Below are positions 1-8,198 of a stretch of 35,768 nucleotides of DNA, piece by piece (position 1 is the stretch's first letter; each line of letters begins with the position of its first letter). Under the pieces are notes generated by a model. It saw nothing but the letters and a program-made list of their open reading frames with translations, was not told the origin of the DNA and made no database searches. Source of the DNA: an uncultured Clostridia bacterium (GTDB lineage: Bacteria; Bacillota; Clostridia; TANB77; CAG-508); the NCBI GenBank assembly GCA_934168355.1, contig CAKPNI010000014.1, forward strand, positions 1 through 35,768, given 5' to 3'. A program made the position numbers and the translations under genes.

Positions 1-61
1 GTTTTTCATCTATTGTTTCATTTTTTTGTTTAATTTCTTCTTTTTCTAAAACTTGTTCCAT
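1..61 (-). CDS. 5' end of unknown gene (runs off window)
   Basis: An ATG at 59-61 is preceded on the minus strand by an AGGGG ribosome binding site about 7 nt away, and the frame stays open to the window edge for 20 codons. The visible N-terminus is charged, rich in Glu and Lys. It begins about 20 nt after the stop of the oligoendopeptidase gene, so it is probably the next gene of that operon. Too little is visible to assign a function. Confidence 0.5.
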   Translation of the reverse strand, partial: MEQVLEKEEIKQKNETIDEK

Positions 62-81
62 ATAATATCCCCTATTACAAA

Positions 82-1848
82 TTAAATTAATTCTTTTAGT
101 TTTTCTGTTAATTCTCTATAAAAGTCAATTGCTCCTTTATATGTATTTATATCTTCTAGATCTACATCTACCATTTTTAATAGTTCAACTGCTTTTTTTG
201 TACATCCTTGTTTTAACATATTTATATATTTTTCTACATAGCCTTCTTTTTTTGATAATATATTTGTTGCTATAATTATTGCCGCAGATATTCCTGTTGC
301 ATATTTATATACATAAAATGGTGTATAAAAATGAGGTATTCTTGCCCATTCATATTTAATTTGTTCGTCTATTACGCAATCTTTACCAAAGTATTCTACA
401 TTTAGTTTATAATAAATTTCTGATAAATCATCTGACGACAAAACTTCTCCATTTTCTATTCTTTCATGCACACTCTTCTCAAACTCTGCAAACATTGCTT
501 GTCTAAACAACGTTGCTCTTATCATCTCAAGTAATTCATATATAATTTCTGCCTTTTTATTTTTATCTGTTTCATTATTTATTTGATATTTTGCAAGTAA
601 AATTTCATTTGTTGTTGATGCAATTTCTGCTATCATTATTGTATAATTTGCATCTATTACATTTTGAGTTTTACTTGAATAATATGAATGCATTGAATGT
701 CCTAATTCATGTGCAACTGTACTGACATCCCTTTTTCTGCTTACAAAATTATCTAAAACAAAAGGATGTACACCATAAACTCCCATACTATATGCTCCGC
801 CTCTTTTATTTTCTTTTGGGTAAACATCTATCCATCTATTATCAAAAGCTTCTTTTAATTTGCTTATATACTCATCTCCTAAAACGTCTAATGCATTTAA
901 AACCTCATCTTTTGCTTCTTCAAAAGTTATTTCATCATCTTCTACTTCAATTGGATTTACATATACATCATATATATGCATTTCATCTTTTTTCAATAGC
1001 TCTTTCTTTAATTTGATGAATTCATGGTTAGCACTTATTTCACTATGTACAGCATCAATTAAACTATTATAAACCTTTAAGTTTGAATCATCATTGTCTA
1101 CAGCTTTTTCTAGTGATGATGAATATTTACGAAGTTTTGCTGTTATTGTATCCTGTTTAACTCGCGAAATATAAAGTTCCCCTATTGTATTTAAAAATTC
1201 CTTATATTTTTTATACATTAAATCAAAAGCTTGTTTTCTAACATCTTCATTTTTGCTTTTTAAGAAAAGTGTATAATTACTGTCTGTCATTTCTTGCTCT
1301 TTGCCGTTTTCGTCTTCCAAAGTTCCAAAATTGAATTCTGTATTTGTTAAAATATCATATGTGTTTTCACTGTTATTAAAAATCTCAGAATAATTAGCTA
1401 AAATATTTTCTTCTTCTTTTGATAATATATGTACCTTATTTTTTATTATTTCTTTTATTAACCTTTCGTATCTTTTTAATTCCTCATTCTCATCTAAATA
1501 CTTTATCAATAAATCTGTATCAATGTCTGTTATTTCGGGGGTTATAAAAGATGTTACTTTTTCAAATTCAGTACCTATTCCCTCACATTTTTTGAATAAT
1601 TTTATATTGTCACTATTTGCCATATCTAAATGAAATTTTAGCATTCCATACGCATATATTTTTTCATAATGTTCTAGTGCTTTTTCGTAATTTTTATAGC
1701 ATTCGTAAATATTTTGAGAACTTTCTGCTAATTTTCCTTGGTATGTTTTTATTATGTTTAATCTACTATTTAAATTTTCTATTTCTTTTTTGAATTCTTC
1801 TTTTGTTTGGAATATATCTTTTAAATTCCATGTATATTTTTCTTCCAT
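82..1848 (-). CDS. pepF: Oligoendopeptidase F (M3 family metallopeptidase)
   Basis: A cytosolic zinc endopeptidase that cleaves short peptides. The protein has 588 residues, about the 600 usual for the family. The M3 zinc site HELGH lies at residues 380-384 (context VAHELGHSMHS), and the downstream IAEIASTTNE segment supplies the third, glutamate, ligand. No signal peptide is visible. The frame is open 26 codons further upstream, but that stretch is Lys/Arg-rich and overlaps a good promoter at 1898-1926. The ATG at 1846-1848 follows an AAAGGA ribosome binding site and starts with the MEEKYTWNL sequence typical of PepF, so I chose it. It has its own promoter and may be co-transcribed with the gene at the left edge. 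Identification is secure; the physiological substrate is not known. Confidence 0.95.
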   Translation of the reverse strand: MEEKYTWNLKDIFQTKEEFKKEIENLNSRLNIIKTYQGKLAESSQNIYECYKNYEKALEHYEKIYAYGMLKFHLDMANSDNIKLFKKCEGIGTEFEKVTSFITPEITDIDTDLLIKYLDENEELKRYERLIKEIIKNKVHILSKEEENILANYSEIFNNSENTYDILTNTEFNFGTLEDENGKEQEMTDSNYTLFLKSKNEDVRKQAFDLMYKKYKEFLNTIGELYISRVKQDTITAKLRKYSSSLEKAVDNDDSNLKVYNSLIDAVHSEISANHEFIKLKKELLKKDEMHIYDVYVNPIEVEDDEITFEEAKDEVLNALDVLGDEYISKLKEAFDNRWIDVYPKENKRGGAYSMGVYGVHPFVLDNFVSRKRDVSTVAHELGHSMHSYYSSKTQNVIDANYTIMIAEIASTTNEILLAKYQINNETDKNKKAEIIYELLEMIRATLFRQAMFAEFEKSVHERIENGEVLSSDDLSEIYYKLNVEYFGKDCVIDEQIKYEWARIPHFYTPFYVYKYATGISAAIIIATNILSKKEGYVEKYINMLKQGCTKKAVELLKMVDVDLEDINTYKGAIDFYRELTEKLKELI

Positions 1849-1867
1849 TTTGTTTTTTCCTTTCTTT

Positions 1868-1926
1868 GTTCGTTTTGGACCGGTTCTTTTCGAACAAATT
1901 TTATCACAATATGAAAATTTTCGCAA
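1868..1926 (-). promoter_or_regulatory. Promoter of pepF with inverted repeat in leader
   Basis: Reading leftward, -35 TTGCGA (1921-1926), a 17-nt spacer and -10 TAAAAT (1898-1903) fit a vegetative sigma-A promoter. The leader holds a GTTCG/CGAAC inverted repeat (1868-1895) around an ACCGGT core. That resembles the GGACCG-TTTCTTTTCG part of the large hairpin at 26493-26548. Confidence 0.55.
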
Positions 1927-1981
1927 CTAAAAGATACTTACAAAATTTTACAATTTTCACGCAAAAATTTTGCCTTAAATT

Positions 1982-1990
1982 CATATTATA
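1982..1990 (+). promoter_or_regulatory. Possible sporulation sigma -10 element for dpaB
   Basis: CATATTATA matches the CATANNNTA -10 pattern of sigma-K (and CATNHTA of sigma-G), which would fit a late sporulation gene. A convincing -35 at the right distance was not seen, so this is tentative. Confidence 0.25.
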
Positions 1991-2027
1991 TACAAAGATA
2001 TTTTTTGAAAGGAGGCTATGATGAATT

Positions 2028-2606
2028 TTGGAAGTTAAAGGTAAAAAAATTGGATTCGTACTTACAGGTTCTTTTTGTACTTTTAGTAAAACAATCCCTA
2101 AAATGAAAGAACTTAAAAAAGCTGGGGCTGATATTATTCCTATTATGTCTTATAATAGTTATGAACTTGATACTAAATTTGGTAAAGCAAAAGAATTTAT
2201 TGAGAAAATTAAAGAAATCTCTGGAAAAGACATTATTCACACCATTCAAGGTGCTGAACCTATTGGTCCTAAGCATTTAACTGATATTATGATAGTTGCA
2301 CCAGCAAGTGGAAATACAATGTCTAAACTTGCCTGTGATATTATAGATACTCCTGCCTTAATGGCAGTGAAATCTCACTTAAGAAATAATTTGCCAGTTG
2401 TTATTGCACCTTCTACCAATAATGGTCTTGGTGCTAATTTGGTAAGCATTGGTAGTCTTATTAATCGTAAAAATTACTATTTTGTTCCTTTTAAACAGGA
2501 TAATCCTATTACTAAACCTAGGTCTATTGTTTTTGACCCTGAGTATATTGTTAAAACCGTGGAATATGCTTTGGATGGAGAGCAGATTGAGCCTATACTT
2601 TTGTGA
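2028..2606 (+). CDS. dpaB: Dipicolinate synthase subunit B
   Basis: The flavoprotein-like subunit of the enzyme that makes dipicolinic acid (the spore-core calcium chelator) from dihydrodipicolinate in the mother cell. The 192-residue protein shows the family N-terminus GKKIGFVLTGSFCTF, the flavoprotein-fold segment IMIVAPASGNTMSKLA, and LMAVKSHLRNNLPVVIAPSTN. The start is inferred to be TTG at 2028, since the AAAGGAGG at 2008-2014 is 13 nt upstream and the family N-terminus begins there. The nearer ATG at 2018 is in another frame and ends after six codons. The usual partner dpaA is not adjacent, so subunit A must be elsewhere or lost. A strong hairpin follows the gene. It indicates a spore former. 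Confidence 0.92.
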   Translation: MEVKGKKIGFVLTGSFCTFSKTIPKMKELKKAGADIIPIMSYNSYELDTKFGKAKEFIEKIKEISGKDIIHTIQGAEPIGPKHLTDIMIVAPASGNTMSKLACDIIDTPALMAVKSHLRNNLPVVIAPSTNNGLGANLVSIGSLINRKNYYFVPFKQDNPITKPRSIVFDPEYIVKTVEYALDGEQIEPILL

Positions 2607-2617
2607 TTTTTTCGTAT

Positions 2618-2650
2618 TGAGGACGGTTTTTTAAAAAGGAACCGTCCTCA
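2618..2650 (+). terminator. Hairpin after dpaB
   Basis: TGAGGACGGTT (2618-2628) pairs perfectly with AACCGTCCTCA (2640-2650), an 11-bp stem. The T-run after it is short and interrupted. The GGACGGTT/AACCGTCC arms resemble the palindrome at 26493-26548, so it may be a REP-like element serving as terminator. The rest of 2650-2805 is AT-rich with no gene seen. Confidence 0.6.
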
Positions 2651-2818
2651 TTTCAAAATTTTTAATTTTCACCACTTTTTATCGTTATATGATATTTTCT
2701 GGTGAAAATCAAGCATTTTTATTGTTAATATTTATATTTTCTCGAAATTATTCAATTTTAATAAAACCAAGTATATTTTATTTTTATTTGTACATAATTA
2801 ATTTAGGTGGTGATTATT

Positions 2819-2992
2819 ATGACAAGCAAAGAGCTATTATATGTTGAGGATGCTATTTCACACGAAAATTTTATGAAGAATAATAGTAATAAAACATCAA
2901 CTAAATTATTAGATGTTAATCTTTCTTCTTATGTAAAAGAACTTGAAAATAAGCATGCTGAATTATCTAATAAGTTTTTAAATTTATTATAA
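2819..2992 (+). CDS. Small spore coat protein, CotF-like partner
   Basis: A 57-residue protein beginning MTSKELLYVEDA, a sequence recurrent in small clostridial proteins encoded directly before CotF-family coat proteins. It is mostly helical with a charged C-terminal segment (YVKELENKHAELSNKF) that could form a coiled coil. The ATG at 2819 is preceded by AGGTGG at 8 nt; the GTG codons upstream lie inside that ribosome binding site. It is 13 nt ahead of the next coat gene and transcribed with it. Role as a coat-assembly protein is inferred from the pairing and from sequence resemblance to coat F domains. Confidence 0.7.
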   Translation: MTSKELLYVEDAISHENFMKNNSNKTSTKLLDVNLSSYVKELENKHAELSNKFLNLL

Positions 2993-3005
2993 AGGAGAGA
3001 TTGTT

Positions 3006-3251
3006 ATGGAAGATAAAGAATTAATGGAAGATGAATTGTTAGTTATTAAAGGCGTTTGTGATTTGTATCTTCACGGTGCATTAGAGTCTACTACAACTGA
3101 GGTTCATACTGCTTTTAAGGATGCTTTAAATACTTCTTTGGATATTCAAAATAAAATTTATAATTTGATGGCTGAAAAAGGTTGGTATAAAACTGATGTT
3201 GCTGAACAGAATAAAATTGATGCTGCTAAGGTTAAGTTTCAGAATCAATAG
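3006..3251 (+). CDS. CotF-family spore coat protein
   Basis: An 81-residue protein with the coat F signature: GVCDLYLHGALEST, then VHTAFKDALNTSLDIQNKIY and the C-terminal MAEKGWYKTDVAEQNKI. Such proteins are ferritin-like helical hairpins placed in the spore coat. The start ATG has AAAGGAGA 8 nt upstream, directly after the stop of the preceding coat gene. A perfect 16-bp terminator follows. No convincing sporulation promoter could be read upstream of the pair. Confidence 0.85.
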   Translation: MEDKELMEDELLVIKGVCDLYLHGALESTTTEVHTAFKDALNTSLDIQNKIYNLMAEKGWYKTDVAEQNKIDAAKVKFQNQ

Positions 3252-3252
3252 T

Positions 3253-3293
3253 AAATAAAGCTAGATATTTTTCATATATATCTAGCTTTATTT
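3253..3293. terminator. Bidirectional terminator between cotF and alcohol dehydrogenase
   Basis: AAATAAAGCTAGATAT (3253-3268) and its exact complement (3278-3293) form a 16-bp stem. It has T-rich flanks in both directions, so it can end the coat operon and the convergent dehydrogenase gene. Confidence 0.85.
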
Positions 3294-3308
3294 TTATTTA
3301 TATAAATC

Positions 3309-4475
3309 CTATTCAGCTGCTCTTCTAAACAACTCAACAAATTCTTCTTTTGAAACCTCTCTAGGGTTTCCTGGTTTGCAAGGATCTTGCATAGCTTTTT
3401 CAGCAAGCATTTCAAAATCTTCTGCTTTTGCACCATAATCAGTAATTTTTTGAGTTACACCAACTGATTTAGATAATTCAGAAATCATCCATACAAATGT
3501 ATTTATAACATCTTGGTCATTTAAGTGAGCTGCATCTGGTCTACCAATTTCGCATAAGATTTCTCTAAATCTTTGAGCTGTTTCTGGATTTTCTCCATTA
3601 AATCTCATAACTGTTGGTAATAACATTGCATTTGCAATTCCGTGAGGTGTGTCATATACAGCACCTAATTGGTGAGCCATTGAGTGAACAATTCCTAGTC
3701 CTACATTTGAGAATCCCATTCCTGCTATATATTGAGCATATCCCATTTTTTCAATTGCTTCTGGATCTTTGTCATTTACAGCTTTAGTTAAATTTTCAAA
3801 TATTAATTTTATGGCCTTCATATGGAACATATCTGACATTAAATTGTGTGCTTTTGTAATATACCCTTCAACTGCATGTGTTAATGCATCTAATCCTGTT
3901 GCAGCAGCTAAGCCTTTTGGCATTGATGCCATAAGTTCTGTATCTACAATAGCTATTATTGGAATATCATGTGGGTCTACACATACCATTTTTATTTTTC
4001 TTTCTTCATCTGTTATTACATAGTTGATTGTAACTTCTGCTGCAGTTCCAGCAGTTGTTGGCATTGCAATAACTGGCATACCTTTGTTAACTGTATTTGA
4101 TAATCCATTTAATGATCTAATATCACTTCTGTCTGGATTTGTCATTACTATTGATATTCCTTTTGCAGTATCCATACTTGAACCACCACCAACAGCAACT
4201 ATTAAGTCAGCTCCTGATTGTTTACATGCTTCTACTCCATCTAATACATTTTTGATTGTAGGATTTGGTTTTATTTCTGAATATAATGTATATTCTATAT
4301 TAGCTTTTTTTAGCTCTTCTTCAACTTTTGCAGCTACTCCTGCTTCTACTAAAGATTTATCAGATACTAAAAATACTTTTTTAAATCCTCTCTTTGTAAT
4401 TTCTTCTGCAAGTACTTCTCTTGCGCCATTTCCAAAATATGATGTTTCATTTAAAACAAATTTTGTTGTTGACAT
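3309..4475 (-). CDS. Iron-containing alcohol dehydrogenase (lactaldehyde reductase / FucO-like)
   Basis: A group III NAD(P)H-dependent alcohol dehydrogenase of 388 residues, the normal family length. The nucleotide-binding GGGSSMD is at 96-102. The predicted Fe(II) ligands match FucO closely: Asp196, His200 (GLDALTHAVEGY), His264 and His278 (GIVHSMAH...TPHG). Such enzymes reduce lactaldehyde, propionaldehyde, butyraldehyde or 3-hydroxypropionaldehyde during fermentation; the substrate cannot be told from sequence. It is a single-gene unit with its own promoter (4523-4550), an AAAGGAG ribosome binding site and a shared terminator downstream. Confidence 0.93.
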   Translation of the reverse strand: MSTTKFVLNETSYFGNGAREVLAEEITKRGFKKVFLVSDKSLVEAGVAAKVEEELKKANIEYTLYSEIKPNPTIKNVLDGVEACKQSGADLIVAVGGGSSMDTAKGISIVMTNPDRSDIRSLNGLSNTVNKGMPVIAMPTTAGTAAEVTINYVITDEERKIKMVCVDPHDIPIIAIVDTELMASMPKGLAAATGLDALTHAVEGYITKAHNLMSDMFHMKAIKLIFENLTKAVNDKDPEAIEKMGYAQYIAGMGFSNVGLGIVHSMAHQLGAVYDTPHGIANAMLLPTVMRFNGENPETAQRFREILCEIGRPDAAHLNDQDVINTFVWMISELSKSVGVTQKITDYGAKAEDFEMLAEKAMQDPCKPGNPREVSKEEFVELFRRAAE

Positions 4476-4522
4476 TTTTATTTCTCCTTTCGTATTTTTG
4501 TGATTTGTATTTTACAGTTATC

Positions 4523-4550
4523 ATTATAGCATATTGAAATAAAATTACAA
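4523..4550 (-). promoter_or_regulatory. Promoter of the iron alcohol dehydrogenase
   Basis: Leftward -35 TTGTAA (4545-4550), 16-nt spacer, -10 TATAAT (4523-4528). Confidence 0.7.
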
Positions 4551-4573
4551 GATTTTTTTATAAATTAAAAAAA

Positions 4574-4610
4574 ATACCCAACAGGCCTCGGTTTAGAACC
4601 TATTGAGTAT
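4574..4610 (-). terminator. Terminator of the rRNA methyltransferase gene
   Basis: ATACCCAACAGG (4574-4585) and CCTATTGAGTAT (4599-4610) pair as a 12-bp stem with two wobble pairs. In the leftward direction it is followed by a long T-run. Confidence 0.75.
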
Positions 4611-4616
4611 AATATA

Positions 4617-5508
4617 TTATTTTTCTTTTCGAATTTTAGCTACAAAAAATCCCTCAAATAATTCATTTGGAGCAACCACTGCTACATCTTTTAAATTACT
4701 TGGTAAGCATTCAATCTCATTACCTAAACTAACTGGCACAAGACTAGCCTTAAACTCTTTCAAAACTTTTTCTACAACTTCTTCATTTTCTTTTACCAAA
4801 ATAGAACATGTAGAATAAACCATCTCTCCCCCAGGTTTTAAAATTTTTAAGGCTTTTCTTAATAATCTTTCCTGTGTCTTTTTAGATTTTTGGACCAAAT
4901 CCAAAGTAAAGTTACTCTTAAAAACATTATCTGTTCCACTTCCGCTGCAAGGTGCGTCAAGTAAAATTTTATCAAAAGAAAAGAAATCGCTCAAATTTCC
5001 AGCATCTTCTAACATTACATTTACCATACTAGCTCCCTGCTTTTCTAAATTATATTTAAGCTTTTCTCCTCTTATTTTATTTCTCTCGCAAGCAGTAATA
5101 TATGCTTTATTTACAGACAAAGCTGCCATCTCAGTTGTTTTTCCTCCGAGGTGCTGCAGCCATATCTAGTATATTTTCTTGTGGTTTGGGATTTAATACT
5201 AATGGTGGTAACATTGATGATAAACTTTGGAGATAAATCTTACCCTGCTTATATATTTCTAATTCCTTAATTATATCTTCTTTTACATTTTCTATTATAA
5301 AAGCATCTTCATACCAATTTACAGGCTTAAAACTTATATTTTTAGCTGTTAAAACTTTTTTAATTTCGGTAGCATCAGATTTTATTGCATTTACTCTTAA
5401 TGTTACTTTTTTAGTTTTCATTAAATTACAAGTTATATTTTTTGCAAATTTCTCTCCATACTGCTCTGCTAATAGTTTTTCAAAAAACTCTGGTACAATT
5501 TTTTCCAT
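4617..5508 (-). pseudogene. NOL1/NOP2/Sun-family rRNA (cytosine-C5) methyltransferase, frameshifted
   Basis: Two abutting frames together encode one SAM-dependent RNA m5C methyltransferase (RsmB/RsmF/NSUN type). The N-terminal part (5131-5508) ends in DMAAAP then RRKNN-stop. The C-terminal part (4617-5129) carries the two catalytic-cysteine motifs DAPCSGSGTD and YSTCS. Removing one base near 5148 changes the break into DMAAAPGGKTTEMAAL, the standard SAM-binding motif I, and gives one 296-residue protein. The broken site is the most conserved motif, so as written the gene cannot give a working enzyme. The ATG at 5506-5508 has AGAGGTG upstream and was preferred over the TTG before it. It may be a sequencing or assembly error or a recent inactivation. 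Confidence 0.85.
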
Positions 5509-5528
5509 CAATGTTTCACCTCTTTCAT

Positions 5529-7529
5529 TTAAGCTAAAGCTGCTTTTTCTTTTATCATTTCACAAATTAAATCTGCCACTTTTTCTACACCTAAGCTATC
5601 ACTGTTTATGCAAATATCATAGTTTTCTGGATTACTCCAATCCTTTTCTGTATAATATTTATAATGATTTGCTCTTAATTTGTTTATTCTATTTATTTCT
5701 TTTTCAGCTTTATTTTTATCTAATCCATAAATATTAGTTGCTCTTTTTACTTTATCCTCCATATTGCTGTAAACAAATACTTTAAATATATTTTTGTTTT
5801 CTTTTAATATAAAGTCCGCACATCTACCAACTATTACACAGGAATTTTCGCTTGCAACTTCTTTAATTAATTCAGATTCTTTTATAAATAATTCATCCGA
5901 ATTGCTTAATCCTGAATAATAACCATTATTTAAAGTTTCTAAAGCTCCTCTTTTTTGTTCATTGTTTTCGATATACTCTGAAGAAAGTCCTGTTTCTTCT
6001 GCTAATTTAACAACAAACTCTTTATCATATAATTTAATTCCAAGTTTTTCTGCAACTAATTTTCCTATATATCTTCCACCTGAACCGTATTCTCTTGAAA
6101 GTGTTATTATAACTTGATTTTCCAAATTAGCAGTTGCCTTTATTTCTTCTTTTTCTGCCTTATTCTCTGCTCCATTAGCTTTTAGATGTTTTACTTCTCT
6201 AATCAATAAAATTGCAGCTAATACAAATGCTATTCCATCCGCAACTGGTCCTGCATATAATACACCCATCAAACCAAATATATGGCTTAAAATTATCATA
6301 GCTGGTATTAATATAACAATTTGTCTTGAAAGTGATAATATTGCACTTTTTGTGCTTTTTCCAATTGCTTGGAAGAATATTCCTGATGGTATTTGTATAC
6401 CATTGAAAATACATAAAAATAGATATGTTCTAAATGCTAAACATGCAAATTCCATATAATTTTCGTCTCCACTACCAAATATTGCAATTAATTTATCTGG
6501 TATTGTTTGGAATAATATGAATGCTATTGTACTTATTACTAAACTTGAACCTAACACTATTTTTAGAGCTTGTTTTACTCTATCATATTTTTTAGCTCCA
6601 TAATTATATCCAAATATTGGTTGACTTCCTGCTGCAATACCTATTATTATACTATTTAGTATTTGGCTTATTTTCATAACTATTCCAAGTACTGTAATTG
6701 GTATTTCAGCGCCAAACTTGCTCTCTGCCCCTGCTTTTCCAAGTAGGTTGTTTTCTGCTGTCATAACACATACTATACTCATTTGTGTTATAAAACTGCT
6801 TATTCCTAATGCAGATACTTTTTTACATACATTTGGTCTTAATTTTATACTATCTCTATCTAATTTTATAGATTTAAATCTTTTAATATATGCTACATTT
6901 AATACAAATGTTAAAATTTGACTTATAACTGTTGCAATTGCTGCACCTGCAACTCCTTTATGAAATACAAATATAAATATTGGGTCTAATATTGTATTTA
7001 AAATTGCTCCTGCAATCATTGATGTCATTGAATATTTTGGACTTCCATCTGCTCTTATTATTGAATTTAATGTTGTTCCTATCATTGAAAATGGGAATCC
7101 TATCGCTATTATTCGTCCATATGTCATTGCATAATCTTTTAAATTATCTGTACATCCAAATATCTTTAAAAATACTGGTAAAAATATTAATGTGATTGCA
7201 CAAAATATTACTGATGTAATTACACATAATGTAACTCCATTTCCTATACCGATTTTTGCTTCATCTTTCTTCTTTTCACCTAGTTTTAAGCTTAAATATG
7301 CTGATGCTCCATCTCCAAACATTAGTGAAAATGCTAGTCCTATCATTACTAATGGGAATACTACATTTGTTGCTCCATTTCCTAAATATCCTACTCCTTG
7401 ACCTATGAATATTTGGTCTACTATGTTGTATAGCGAATTTACAAGTAGAGATATTATGCACGGAATAGAGAATTTTTTGATTAGTTTGCTTATTTTTTCT
7501 TTTCCTAATATGTTTTCTTCTTGTTCCAT
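5529..7529 (-). CDS. MATE-family efflux transporter fused to a cytidylate-kinase-like domain
   Basis: A 666-residue two-domain membrane protein. Residues 1 to about 450 are a MATE transporter: about twelve hydrophobic helices, the typical start KLIKKFSIPCIISLLVNSLYNIVDQIFIGQ (split here only for description) and GYNYGAKKYDRVKQAL. After a charged Lys/Glu linker, residues 471-666 are a cytidylate kinase-like domain with the P-loop region TLSREYGSGGRYIG near 477-490, YDKEFV, VIVGRCADF and a helical lid with KLRANHYKYYT. MATE proteins use Na+ or H+ gradients to export drugs or metabolites; the cytosolic domain could phosphorylate a nucleotide-like substrate or sense one. Each half is clear and one frame spans both, so the fusion is real in this sequence. 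It has a consensus promoter with a palindromic operator, so it is probably inducible. Confidence 0.88.
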   Translation of the reverse strand: MEQEENILGKEKISKLIKKFSIPCIISLLVNSLYNIVDQIFIGQGVGYLGNGATNVVFPLVMIGLAFSLMFGDGASAYLSLKLGEKKKDEAKIGIGNGVTLCVITSVIFCAITLIFLPVFLKIFGCTDNLKDYAMTYGRIIAIGFPFSMIGTTLNSIIRADGSPKYSMTSMIAGAILNTILDPIFIFVFHKGVAGAAIATVISQILTFVLNVAYIKRFKSIKLDRDSIKLRPNVCKKVSALGISSFITQMSIVCVMTAENNLLGKAGAESKFGAEIPITVLGIVMKISQILNSIIIGIAAGSQPIFGYNYGAKKYDRVKQALKIVLGSSLVISTIAFILFQTIPDKLIAIFGSGDENYMEFACLAFRTYLFLCIFNGIQIPSGIFFQAIGKSTKSAILSLSRQIVILIPAMIILSHIFGLMGVLYAGPVADGIAFVLAAILLIREVKHLKANGAENKAEKEEIKATANLENQVIITLSREYGSGGRYIGKLVAEKLGIKLYDKEFVVKLAEETGLSSEYIENNEQKRGALETLNNGYYSGLSNSDELFIKESELIKEVASENSCVIVGRCADFILKENKNIFKVFVYSNMEDKVKRATNIYGLDKNKAEKEINRINKLRANHYKYYTEKDWSNPENYDICINSDSLGVEKVADLICEMIKEKAALA

Positions 7530-7575
7530 TTTTCTCTCCTTCTTTTTTTATTTTTGTTGTAATAGTACATGTTCT

Positions 7576-7590
7576 AGGTTAAGTGAACCT
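7576..7590. promoter_or_regulatory. Palindromic operator at the start of the MATE-kinase transcript
   Basis: AGGTTAAGTGAACCT has 5-bp arms AGGTT/AACCT and extends as a near-perfect palindrome. It lies about 5 nt downstream of the -10 box, covering the likely transcription start, so a repressor bound there would block transcription. No regulator gene is adjacent. Confidence 0.55.
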
Positions 7591-7594
7591 TAAT

Positions 7595-7623
7595 ATTATA
7601 CTTTTTTTGGTCAGATTTGTCAA
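7595..7623 (-). promoter_or_regulatory. Consensus promoter of the MATE-kinase gene
   Basis: Leftward TTGACA (7618-7623), 17-nt spacer, TATAAT (7595-7600): a perfect sigma-A consensus. Confidence 0.85.
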
Positions 7624-7662
7624 ATAAATTTTCGTATTTTTTCAAGAAGTTTTCATAATAAA

Positions 7663-7700
7663 AAGATATAATTGCATCTATTTTTGTGCAATTATATCTT
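7663..7700. terminator. Terminator of the coiled-coil gene
   Basis: AAGATATAATTGCA (7663-7676) and its exact complement (7687-7700) form a 14-bp stem with T-rich tails on both sides. Confidence 0.8.
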
Positions 7701-7705
7701 GTTTT

Positions 7706-8098
7706 TTAATCTGCCATTTCTAATTTCATAAGTCTTCTATTATGCCAATCTAATGTATTTTCGATTCCATTCATTCGCAAATCTGTTTCTTCAAATTTGT
7801 CTTTATTCACTTCGCCTAAATCAAATAGAGCCATTATTTTGTCTGTAAGTTCATGTTTCATTCTTGCCATATTTTCTCTTAAACGAACAATTTCCTTTGA
7901 ATTTTCATCTATTCTTTCAGTAAGGTCATGTTCCATTTTTGCCATGTCGTGTCTTAGATTGACTAATTCTTTTGCATGTTCATCCAATACTGTATGGATT
8001 TTCACAAATTCCTCTGAATGGTTTTCCAATACATTATTTATTGTTTTAATATTTTCAGACATTTCAATTAAAAGACTATCTCTTTGTTCCTCTGTCAT
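7706..8098 (-). CDS. Coiled-coil protein of unknown function
   Basis: A 130-residue soluble protein made almost wholly of heptad-like repeats, for example HDMAKMEHDLTERIDENSK and RENMARMKHELTDKIM, which are internally similar to each other. It has no signal peptide, cysteines or membrane segment. A very strong ribosome binding site (AAAGGAGGAGA) precedes the ATG. Such short coiled-coil proteins are common in Clostridia and resemble the stalk-like parts of phage or scaffolding proteins, but no family was recognised. It is a single-gene unit ended by a terminator. Confidence 0.7.
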   Translation of the reverse strand: MTEEQRDSLLIEMSENIKTINNVLENHSEEFVKIHTVLDEHAKELVNLRHDMAKMEHDLTERIDENSKEIVRLRENMARMKHELTDKIMALFDLGEVNKDKFEETDLRMNGIENTLDWHNRRLMKLEMAD

Positions 8099-8198
8099 AG
8101 TTATCTCCTCCTTTCATATTAAATTTTTCAAATTTACATTTATAAAAAAATTCATAGAGATGATAAAAATAATTTTTGAAACAAAATTTTCTCAAATA

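Noticed and set aside
4024..4503. 159-codon plus-strand frame opposite the alcohol dehydrogenase
   Set aside because: It is antisense to a well-supported dehydrogenase, has no ribosome binding site and reads as low-complexity Ser/Ala/Phe sequence.
5131..5148. Programmed ribosomal frameshift in the rRNA methyltransferase
   Set aside because: No slippery heptamer or downstream stimulator is seen, and the break lies inside an invariant motif; an indel is simpler.
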